Source of the DNA: Pseudomonadota bacterium
GTDB taxonomy: Bacteria; Pseudomonadota; Alphaproteobacteria; Rhizobiales; Devosiaceae
Direction: 5' to 3'
Assembly (NCBI GenBank): GCA_023428425.1
Contig: JAEYYP010000364.1
Location: forward strand, 1 to 8,475
DNA length: 8,475 bases
Shown here: piece after piece, positions 1 to 5,493 of the stretch
How positions within the stretch are numbered: the first letter of the stretch is position 1
How the letters are laid out: the number at the start of each line of letters is the position of its first letter
The notes under the pieces: generated by a model
Databases searched by the model: none
Seen by the model: only the letters and a program-made list of their open reading frames with translations
Told to the model about the DNA's origin: nothing
Program-made: the position numbers and the translations under genes

Positions 1-81
1 GTATCCCAGTCAAAGATGCCTCCTCAGCAGGCTTATGACCTGCTCGATTTCGGAGACGATCTTGGTGATTTCCGCACGCAT
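1..81 (-). CDS. prfB: Peptide chain release factor 2, 5' end (partial, programmed +1 frameshift)
   Basis: This is the N-terminus of release factor 2, which recognises UGA and UAA stop codons and releases the finished protein from the ribosome. The gene runs off the left edge. From the ATG at 81-79 the zero frame reads MRAEITKIVSEIEQVISLLRRHL and then meets an in-frame TGA at 12-10. A +1 shift at CTT-TGA-C continues as L-D-W-D, the expected RF2 sequence after the recoding site. An AGGAGG lies three bases before the CTT, the same layout as the well-known Escherichia coli prfB site. A GAGGA ribosome binding site sits 6-7 bases before the ATG. The gene is divergent from nadK. Identification rests on the short N-terminus plus the recoding site, and both agree with alphaproteobacterial RF2. 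The rest of the protein, including the GGQ and SPF motifs, lies outside the window. Confidence 0.88.
9..24 (-). promoter_or_regulatory. prfB: Programmed +1 ribosomal frameshift site of prfB
   Basis: Read on the minus strand, the site is AGGAGG (24-19), CAT (18-16), CTT (15-13), TGA (12-10), C (9). The Shine-Dalgarno-like hexamer, 3-nt spacing, slippery CUU, in-frame UGA and following C are all the known RF2 autoregulation elements. When RF2 is scarce the ribosome pauses at UGA and slips +1, so RF2 is made; when RF2 is plentiful it terminates at this UGA. Function is inferred from the exact match to the known element. Confidence 0.9.
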
Positions 82-107
82 TGTGTGTCCTCAGAACTCT
101 TGCGCCC

Positions 108-136
108 CATGTAGTTGAGACCAAGGGATGGATCAA
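108..136 (-). promoter_or_regulatory. Possible prfB promoter in the prfB-nadK divergent intergenic region
   Basis: The 115-bp gap between prfB and nadK (82-196) must hold both divergent promoters. On the minus strand TTGATC (136-131) is followed after 17 bases by TACATG (113-108), a plausible but weak sigma-70 pair about 27 bases before the prfB start codon. No comparably good pair was seen for nadK. Alphaproteobacterial promoters are often weakly conserved, so this is tentative. Confidence 0.28.
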
Positions 137-196
137 CCCATGCTTTCCCCTGTCCGGCGCCCGTGCTAGGCACTCCCGGGCTTTGGGGACCATCAC

Positions 197-970
197 GTGC
201 CGCAGACGATTGAGCGCATCAGCTTCGTATCGAGCGGCACGGCGGAGGCCAACGCCGCCGCCGAGTCGCTCCGCGCCCGCTACGGCGACAGCGGCTTCGA
301 GGAAGCCCAGGTGATCGTCGCCCTCGGTGGCGACGGACTGATGCTCGAAACCCTGCACCGCAAGATGGGGCAGGATGTGCCGGTCTACGGCATGAATTTC
401 GGGTCCATCGGCTTCCTGATGAACGAGTTCTCCGCCGACGGCCTGCGCGAACGCCTTGCTGCCGCCAAGCCGACCCGCATCTATCCGCTCGAAATGACGG
501 TGAAGCTCGCCGACGGCACCACTCAGACGGCGCTTGCCATCAATGAAGTGTCGCTGTTCCGCATGACCTACCAGGCGGTGAAGGTCGAAATCCTGGTCGA
601 CGGTCGCACGCAGCTCGATGAACTGATCTGCGACGGCGTGCTGGTGTCCACTCCCGCTGGCTCCACCGCGTACAACCTCTCCGCCCACGGCCCCATCCTG
701 CCGATCGGCTCGCCGCTCCTGGCCCTGACCCCGATCTCGCCGTTCCGCCCGCGCCGCTGGCGTGGCGCCATCCTGCCCAACCGTGCTGTCGTCACCTTCC
801 GCACGCGCGAGTCCGGCAAGCGCCCCGTCAGCGCAGTGGCCGACAACATCGAATTCCAGAACGTGATCGAAGTGACGGTCCGCGAGACCCGTGCCAAATG
901 GGTCAACCTTCTCTTCAACCCGGGAACCGGGTTGGAAGAGCGCGTGCTGAGCGAGCAGTTTCGCTACTAG
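197..970 (+). CDS. nadK: NAD kinase
   Basis: Cytoplasmic enzyme that phosphorylates NAD to NADP using ATP (or polyphosphate in some members), the only route to NADP. The 257-residue length is normal for the short alphaproteobacterial form. Signature motifs are present: GGDG at residues 44-47 in VIVALGGDGLML, the INE motif at 116-118, and DGVLVSTPAGSTAYNLSAHG at 146-165. The protein ends LSEQFRY, as related proteins do. The start is GTG at 197. It has a GGGGA ribosome binding site at 185-189, seven bases upstream, and the protein then aligns with the usual family N-terminus, so no longer form is needed. It is divergent from prfB. Its TAG stop overlaps the TAG of the convergent DUF2336 gene, and its last 60 bases contain a strong inverted repeat at 911-940. 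Confidence 0.95.
   Translation: MPQTIERISFVSSGTAEANAAAESLRARYGDSGFEEAQVIVALGGDGLMLETLHRKMGQDVPVYGMNFGSIGFLMNEFSADGLRERLAAAKPTRIYPLEMTVKLADGTTQTALAINEVSLFRMTYQAVKVEILVDGRTQLDELICDGVLVSTPAGSTAYNLSAHGPILPIGSPLLALTPISPFRPRRWRGAILPNRAVVTFRTRESGKRPVSAVADNIEFQNVIEVTVRETRAKWVNLLFNPGTGLEERVLSEQFRY
911..940. repeat. Strong inverted repeat inside the 3' end of nadK
   Basis: The left arm CTCTTC-AACCCGG (911-923) pairs with CCGGGTT (927-933) and GAAGAG (935-940), with a GAA loop at 924-926 and one unpaired G at 934. That gives 13 base pairs with a single bulge. It lies in coding sequence, about 30 bases before the nadK stop and the convergent DUF2336 stop. No run of T follows on either strand, so it is not a standard intrinsic terminator. 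It could form a structured 3' end for the convergent transcripts, or it could be chance in GC-rich coding DNA. Confidence 0.6.
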
Positions 971-2178
971 GCTGCCGGCAGTCTCAGAACAGGTTCACCA
1001 GCATAGGGCTCGGGCAGGGCGAGTTCATTGCCCGCAGGGGTGGCTGCGAAGCCGGCCATGACGCCGCGTGCGGCGCGTCTGGCGAGGATGACGTTCTGCT
1101 CGCTGAGATAGGCGAAGGCCTCCTCGAGCTCGGGCGGAATGTTGCCGCGATGGTCGGCGATCAGTTCTTCGGTCAGCGCCGTGACGACGAAGTGGCGGGC
1201 CGCGAGGTCGTCGGCGAGGTCGGCAGCGCGAGCGTGCGAAATCAGCCGCGCCAGCATGTTGCGCACCGCTTCGTTCAGTCCGCAGCGGACGAAGAGCGCG
1301 TTCAGCGCGGCGCGGCTGCCATGTTCGAGCAGCGTGAACACCTTGTCGCGCGGCGTCTCCGCCAGCTCGGCGACACAGTCGGCAAAGAACAGCACGTGCC
1401 CCTGCACGATGGCGTGCAGCAGCACGCGCGTAGATACCTTGTCGGATTCCACCATGTCGGCGGCATAGGGCGCACGTCCCGCCGCCGCTTCGGCTTCGCC
1501 GATTCCGGTCAGGGCCGTGTCCGTGGCATCGCGGAGGATGCGCTCGAGTCGCGGCGCCGTGACCGCCCCGGCCACGATCCGTGTGCCGCGCAACGCCGCG
1601 GCGACCGTCTGTACCAGCAGCAGCCGCGAGGCCGCGGGCAGTTCGTCGCGGGCGAGCAGGGCGCCCCGCACCTCCGCGTCTTCCACGCCATGCTCGCTCG
1701 CGATACGGGCCAGAAGCTCGGCCGACAGCTTTTCCTCGCGCGCCAGCACCTTCAGCGCCAGCGGGCGCCCACCGGCCACGACCAGCGCCTCGATTGCCCT
1801 GGCCGAGAGCCGCTCGCGCTGGGCCACCGCCAGCAGCATCGCCTCGTCAGCCGAGCGGATCAGGACCATAAGGTCGGCGTCCACCAGCGCGGGAGAGTAT
1901 TGAGCCACGGCGCGCGAAATCACCGGAGCGTCCTGCAGCAGGGCAAGCAGAATGGGACGCGGCGCTTCGGCGGCATGCAGCAGCCCGTAGGCCAATGCCC
2001 CGCGCACCCGCACCGAGGGGTCGTCGAGAAAGCCGATCAGCGAAGCATAGAGCGCGGCGTGTTCATCTGCGGGGCCGGAGTGGCTCAGGTACGCCAGCGC
2101 CGCGATATGCGCCGCCCGTCCCCGCTCCTCGCTGTCACGCGACTGGCTGAGGGCGACGAAATCCTGGTACCCAACCAT
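967..2178 (-). CDS. DUF2336 domain-containing protein
   Basis: Conserved alphaproteobacterial protein of unknown function. The 403 residues are rich in alanine, leucine and arginine and form repeated pairs of helices resembling HEAT repeats. Examples are the LDDPSVRVRGALAYGLLHA segment (residues 51-69) and the segment around RAVAQYSPALVD (89-100), which is typical of DUF2336. No signal peptide or membrane segment is seen, so a cytoplasmic scaffold or protein-binding role is likely but unproven. The ATG at 2178 is preferred over an in-frame TTG at 2220 and GTG at 2193 because GGAGAG lies four bases upstream of it. The gene is 70 bp downstream of the lytic transglycosylase gene on the same strand and may be cotranscribed with it. 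It ends by overlapping the convergent nadK stop by 4 bp (967-970). Confidence 0.8.
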   Translation of the reverse strand: MVGYQDFVALSQSRDSEERGRAAHIAALAYLSHSGPADEHAALYASLIGFLDDPSVRVRGALAYGLLHAAEAPRPILLALLQDAPVISRAVAQYSPALVDADLMVLIRSADEAMLLAVAQRERLSARAIEALVVAGGRPLALKVLAREEKLSAELLARIASEHGVEDAEVRGALLARDELPAASRLLLVQTVAAALRGTRIVAGAVTAPRLERILRDATDTALTGIGEAEAAAGRAPYAADMVESDKVSTRVLLHAIVQGHVLFFADCVAELAETPRDKVFTLLEHGSRAALNALFVRCGLNEAVRNMLARLISHARAADLADDLAARHFVVTALTEELIADHRGNIPPELEEAFAYLSEQNVILARRAARGVMAGFAATPAGNELALPEPYAGEPVLRLPAA

Positions 2179-2248
2179 CCAACTCTCCGGCACACCGTCG
2201 AAAAGACGATAGCCGGGCAAGGTTTAAGGAACGGTTCACCCTGCCGGC

Positions 2249-3133
2249 TTACTCGCCGTTAACCGGCTTTGCCCCTGGCGTCAGAGGCAGCGCCTGGCCC
2301 TGGCCGTAGAGCTGGGTGAACAGCGCCGCGCCCTGGGCCTCATCGGCTGGGCTGATGAGCGTTCGGCCCTGGATCTCGCCTTCAGTCGAAAACAGGGTGG
2401 TGAAACTCATGTCGTCGGGGCCGAACCGCGAGGGCAGGGGCGTCGCATCCGGCCACTTGCCCTGCTTCTCGTTCACCAGCTGCTGGGCCGAAAAATTCGC
2501 CTCTGCTGGCGCCACGGCGGCAGGGGCGCCCCCATGCTTGGCGACCAGCACCTGGTACACTTCCTTGATCGAGCGAGCCTGTCCGCCCTCGTAGAAGATC
2601 GTCGGATTGGCTTTCGCCTGTCGCGGAAACACTTGGGCCGCGCTCTGGTTCGGATCGGCCAGTCCTGCATCGAAGAACTTCGCAGCGCCATTCGCCCCGA
2701 GAAAGTGCGCGATGTAAAGTTCGCCCGGGCTCGGCATGCGGCCGAAGCGCTGGTGCAGGTAGTCGCCGTTCGATCGGGTGAAGGCCGCCGCAAGGTCGGA
2801 GGCCACCTGCGGATCCTCGCGCAACTTGAGAACTTCCGCCCGCAATTTCTTGTCGGCTATGAAATAATCGCCGTCCTTGTCGACACTGATTGCGTTCGCG
2901 TATCTCTGGTAGCCGAGCCGCGACCCTTCCTGCTTCATCACCATCAACCAGGTCGAGTCGAGGAACTGAAACAGCCCGGTGGCGCTCGATGTCCTTGCCT
3001 TTGCCGTCGGGTTCAGGCTCGACTCGCGGATCGCCGTCTGCAGCAGGTAGTCGAAGTCGACATCACTCTTCTCGCCCGCCGTATCGATGGCATAGGCGAG
3101 CGGTTGCGGCACGGAAATGGGTGCGACGCCCAT
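2249..3133 (-). CDS. Lytic transglycosylase (SLT domain) protein
   Basis: Predicted peptidoglycan lytic transglycosylase, which cleaves the MurNAc-GlcNAc bond to make 1,6-anhydro ends. The SLT fold appears in the N-terminal half: DFDYLLQTAIRESSLNP (residues 27-42) carries the likely catalytic Glu37, and ATGLFQFLDSTW (51-62) is the conserved second motif. Further on, GELYIAHFLGANGAAKF is typical of this group. The C-terminal third looks low-complexity and linker-like. The protein is 294 residues. The ATG at 3133 is the only usable start: upstream in frame there is no ATG, GTG or TTG before a TAA. It therefore begins without a signal peptide, which is odd for a periplasmic enzyme and suggests delivery by a flagellar-type or other route, or an unusual targeting mode. 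CtrA-type boxes lie 20-66 bp upstream of the start. The DUF2336 gene follows. Confidence 0.87.
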   Translation of the reverse strand: MGVAPISVPQPLAYAIDTAGEKSDVDFDYLLQTAIRESSLNPTAKARTSSATGLFQFLDSTWLMVMKQEGSRLGYQRYANAISVDKDGDYFIADKKLRAEVLKLREDPQVASDLAAAFTRSNGDYLHQRFGRMPSPGELYIAHFLGANGAAKFFDAGLADPNQSAAQVFPRQAKANPTIFYEGGQARSIKEVYQVLVAKHGGAPAAVAPAEANFSAQQLVNEKQGKWPDATPLPSRFGPDDMSFTTLFSTEGEIQGRTLISPADEAQGAALFTQLYGQGQALPLTPGAKPVNGE

Positions 3134-3152
3134 CGACTCGGATTCCGGGCTG

Positions 3153-3167
3153 GTAAGAGTTGATTAA
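3153..3167 (-). promoter_or_regulatory. Second, near-consensus CtrA-type box upstream of the SLT gene
   Basis: On the minus strand TTAA (3167-3164), seven bases, then TTAC (3156-3153), one base off the CtrA consensus TTAA-N7-TTAA. It lies 20-34 bp before the transglycosylase start codon and about 17 bp from the perfect box. Promoter-proximal placement makes it a candidate for repression or for cooperative binding. Confidence 0.45.
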
Positions 3168-3184
3168 GGATTGCGCCGACGAGG

Positions 3185-3199
3185 TTAACCGCAGGTTAA
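3185..3199 (-). promoter_or_regulatory. Perfect CtrA-type box TTAA-N7-TTAA upstream of the SLT gene
   Basis: TTAACCGCAGGTTAA on the plus strand is an exact TTAA-N7-TTAA match. It is also an inverted repeat (GTTAACC, three bases, GGTTAAC). It sits in the 76-bp gap between the nitroreductase stop and the transglycosylase start, 52-66 bp before the latter. CtrA is the alphaproteobacterial cell-cycle response regulator that controls flagellar, chemotaxis and division genes. The match is seen directly; binding is inferred. Confidence 0.65.
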
Positions 3200-3209
3200 C
3201 GCGCGCCCT

Positions 3210-3788
3210 TCACTCGCCCCAGCGCGTCACGATCCTGTCGAGGTCCGGCCGATCGCGATCCTCGATCACTGTGGTCGGTGTTCCGATATGGATGAAGCCG
3301 ACGAAGCGCTCGCCGCCCCGCGCGCCCAGCATCGTTTGCGCCTCCGTGTCGAAACCGTACCAGCGGTTGGTCCAGCTTGCGGCAAATCCCATGGCGAAAG
3401 CGGCGTGCGAGAGGTTGAAGCACACATTGCCCGCCGAGAGCAGTTGCTCCACTTCCGGGGCCTTGGGGTTCGGCTTGGGTGACAGCAGCACGCCGATAGT
3501 GACGGGGGCGGGCAGGAACTGTCGGCGTTCCAGCTCGAGTCCCGCCTCGTCGATGTCGGGGCGGCGGCGCTTCTGGATTTCCGCCAGCTTCTCGCCGGCC
3601 CGCACCCGGGCATCACCTTCGATGAGAATCAGTCGCCAGGGTTCGAACTTGCCGTGATCGGGAACGCGGGTGCCAATGGTGAGGATTTCCCTGAGTTCAT
3701 CGGGGGTCGGGCCGGGATCCTTCAGGAATCCGATGCCGACGGATCGCCGGGTTTTCAGGTAGTCGCGCACTGGAGCGTTGATAGGCAT
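3210..3788 (-). CDS. Nitroreductase family protein (YdjA-like)
   Basis: FMN-dependent, NAD(P)H-using oxidoreductase of the nitroreductase superfamily; the physiological substrate is unknown. The 192 residues fit the short YdjA-like group. FMN-contact regions are visible: TRRSVGIGFLKDPGP (13-27), with the Arg-Arg-Ser near the N-terminus, RVPDHGKFEPWRLILIEG (41-58), and the C-terminal GFIHIGTPT (164-172) followed by R178 and R180. The ATG at 3788 is chosen because AAGGA lies seven bases upstream; a longer frame to 3878 would add 30 residues unlike the family. The gene stands alone, divergent from the secreted repeat protein, with the CtrA-type boxes of the next gene just past its stop. Confidence 0.9.
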   Translation of the reverse strand: MPINAPVRDYLKTRRSVGIGFLKDPGPTPDELREILTIGTRVPDHGKFEPWRLILIEGDARVRAGEKLAEIQKRRRPDIDEAGLELERRQFLPAPVTIGVLLSPKPNPKAPEVEQLLSAGNVCFNLSHAAFAMGFAASWTNRWYGFDTEAQTMLGARGGERFVGFIHIGTPTTVIEDRDRPDLDRIVTRWGE

Positions 3789-3815
3789 GGTCTGATCCTT
3801 GCGAGTGGCCGGCAC

Positions 3816-3843
3816 CTTATGACACAGGTTTTCCCTAATCCAA
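3816..3843 (-). promoter_or_regulatory. Possible nitroreductase promoter
   Basis: In the 134-bp divergent gap (3789-3922), the minus strand shows TTGGAT (3843-3838), 16 bases, then CATAAG (3821-3816), ending 27 bases before the nitroreductase ATG. The -10 matches four of six consensus bases and the -35 only three, so this is tentative. No convincing promoter was seen for the gene on the plus strand. Confidence 0.3.
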
Positions 3844-3922
3844 GCGTAGACGAACGCCGCAGCAGTTCGGGGCGTCAAGAGTCTGGTATGTCTTGGCGGG
3901 TGGCTTGGCAGCGGGGTTTGCG

Positions 3923-4924
3923 GTGAAGATCAGGCACTGGATCGGCCTTGTGGGCATTGTCGCCATGCTCCTGCCGGGGCTCGTGGTCGCGCAGGACGAG
4001 CCTCCCGTGCCGCTGCCGCGCCGGGTTGACCGCATGCCACCGCAAGGTCAGCCGGTTGCCGATCCTGCTGCCGCCGAGGTGCTCAGCACCGCTGTCGAGC
4101 CCGACGTCTCCGCCTCCACGCCGGAAACGCCTGCGGTCGAGGCCGTGGAGAAAGTGGCCGCCATTCCGCAGCCCGTGACCCTCGTGGCGCGCATTACCGA
4201 TGGCGGCAGTGCCATTCCCGACGGGCTGACTTGGCGGGTGTTCGAAACCCGCACGGACTCCACTGGCGAGCTGGCTCTTGCCGCCAAGTCCGACGATGCG
4301 ACCGCGCACCTGCAACTGGCGCCTGGCAGCTACGTCGTGCACGTCGCCTACGGTCGCGCCCAGACCACTGACACCATCAATGTCGTTGATGGCGACAACG
4401 AAAAGGCATTGGTGCTCGATGCCGGCGCCATCCGCCTCAATGCGCAGGTGACCGGCGACATCCCCATCCCCATCAACCTGCTGCGGTTCGACATCTACTC
4501 GCCTGGCACCGAGAGCGAGCGCACGCTGGTGGCGCAGAATCTCGCTCCCAGCGACATCGTCACGCTGAATGCGGGCACCTACCACATCGTCTCCTATTTC
4601 GGCGACGTGAACGCGGTGGTGCGCGCCGACCTGCGCGTCGAGCCAGGCCAGTTGACCGAGGCGACCCTCTATCACAAGGCCTCGCAGGTCTCTTTCAAGC
4701 TGGTCTCCGAGCCGGGCGGCGAGGCCATTGCCGACATCGACTGGACCGTGAAAACCCAGGACGGACAGACGGTCTTCTCGAACATCGGCGCCTTCCCCTC
4801 CACCGTGCTGGGCGAGGGGGACTATCTCGTTCTCGCCAAGCGTGGCGAGCAGGTCTACAATCGCGAGTTCCAGGTGCAGTCCGGCGCGGGCGTAGAGATC
4901 GAGGTCCTGACGGCGGTCTACTGA
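3923..4924 (+). CDS. Secreted protein with three beta-sandwich-like repeats, unknown function
   Basis: Not a recognised named family. Starting at GTG 3923 gives MKIRHW, a hydrophobic core (residues 7-21) and a likely signal peptidase cut after VVA at residue 23, hence export to the periplasm or beyond. A TTG at 3893 is possible but would put ten residues before this signal peptide. Residues 24-84 are a Pro/Ala/Val/Glu-rich linker. After that come three repeats of about 80 residues, each with a G-x-Y strand motif: LAPGSYVVHVAYG (132-144), LNAGTYHIVSYFG (215-227) and LGEGDYLVLAKRG (296-308). Each is followed by a second strand and an acidic or glycine turn, as in carboxypeptidase-regulatory-like or SpaA-like Ig folds. 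No catalytic motif is visible, so a structural or binding role is likely. The 3' end overlaps the convergent nucleotidyltransferase gene by 7 bp. Confidence 0.75.
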   Translation: MKIRHWIGLVGIVAMLLPGLVVAQDEPPVPLPRRVDRMPPQGQPVADPAAAEVLSTAVEPDVSASTPETPAVEAVEKVAAIPQPVTLVARITDGGSAIPDGLTWRVFETRTDSTGELALAAKSDDATAHLQLAPGSYVVHVAYGRAQTTDTINVVDGDNEKALVLDAGAIRLNAQVTGDIPIPINLLRFDIYSPGTESERTLVAQNLAPSDIVTLNAGTYHIVSYFGDVNAVVRADLRVEPGQLTEATLYHKASQVSFKLVSEPGGEAIADIDWTVKTQDGQTVFSNIGAFPSTVLGEGDYLVLAKRGEQVYNREFQVQSGAGVEIEVLTAVY

Positions 4925-5493
4925 GCGCTGGCGAAGTCTTCCCTCGTGTCGAAATCGGCCAGCGTGCCGGCAGGGGCGACTTGCAGGTCGGCGCTCTGCA
5001 GCAGGTGACGGGCGCCGCGGTCGCCACTGATCACCAGCAGTTCCGGCAGGCGTCCTCGGGAAAAGGCGGCGGGCGGCATCGGCGCTTCGCCCGGCCCTGC
5101 TACCGACGCCACGATCCCTCCGGGTGCGACTCGTTCGATTAGCGTCCTCAGGTGTGCTTCGCCCACCAGGGGCATGTCGCCGAGGCAGACCAGCAGCGCC
5201 TCGGGATCGCCTGCCGCCTGCACCCCCAACGCCAGCGACGAGGCGAGCCCTCGGCTCGCATCCGGGTTGCGCACAACCGCAAAGCCGATCTCGGCGAGCA
5301 TCGCGGCGAGTTCGTCATCGTCGCTTCGGCACACGGCCAAACGCCGCGACAGGGGCAGCGCGGTAATCGTTCTTGCGGCATGCATGGCCAGCGGGCTGCC
5401 ACGGAACGTGGCGACGAGTTTGCCCGGCCCGCCGAACCGTTGTGACAGCCCGGCCGCCAGCAGTACCGCGACGCTGCGCTCGAGACGCGCCAT
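4918..5493 (-). CDS. MobA/MocA-like nucleotidyltransferase (molybdenum cofactor)
   Basis: Predicted NTP:molybdopterin nucleotidyltransferase of the MobA-like NTP transferase fold. It would attach CMP (MocA-like) or GMP to molybdopterin to make the dinucleotide cofactor. Visible motifs are LLAAGLSQRFGGPGKL (residues 11-26), the nucleotide-binding loop with its lysine; RGLASSLALG (81-90); LGDMPLV (104-110), the metal-binding Asp loop; SGDRGAR (156-162); and DFDTREDF near the end, matching the usual D-x-D-T-x-E-D close. At 191 residues it is full length for the family. Its ATG overlaps the xdhC-like stop codon (TGATG), and no good ribosome binding site precedes it, so translational coupling is likely. 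The XdhC partner favours the cytidylyl-type role for a molybdenum hydroxylase, but CTP or GTP preference cannot be read with certainty. Confidence 0.85.
   Translation of the reverse strand: MARLERSVAVLLAAGLSQRFGGPGKLVATFRGSPLAMHAARTITALPLSRRLAVCRSDDDELAAMLAEIGFAVVRNPDASRGLASSLALGVQAAGDPEALLVCLGDMPLVGEAHLRTLIERVAPGGIVASVAGPGEAPMPPAAFSRGRLPELLVISGDRGARHLLQSADLQVAPAGTLADFDTREDFASAQ

Noticed and set aside
163..173. Small hairpin GTGC-TAG-GCAC before nadK
   Set aside because: Only four base pairs and no T-run; too weak to call a regulatory structure.
81..314. Plus-strand open frame overlapping the nadK start
   Set aside because: Arg/Ala/Pro-rich shadow crossing the divergent promoter region and the N-terminus of nadK.
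898..2262. Long plus-strand open frame (454 codons) opposite the DUF2336 gene
   Set aside because: Its product is a low-complexity mix rich in Arg, Gln, Gly and His with no family motif, which is typical of the antisense frame of a GC-rich gene. The minus strand carries the recognisable family and a good ribosome binding site.
2224..2262. TTAA half-sites before the DUF2336 gene as a CtrA box
   Set aside because: The two TTAA words are about 31 bases apart, not seven, so they do not form a CtrA box.
2534..3163. Plus-strand open frame opposite the SLT gene
   Set aside because: No motif and an Arg-rich composition; the opposite strand has the SLT catalytic motifs.
3905..3922. Sigma-54-like element (TGGCAG...TTTGC) just before the secreted protein gene
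   Set aside because: The GG and GC are separated by 11 rather than 10 bases, and the element would abut the start codon, leaving no room for a transcript start upstream.
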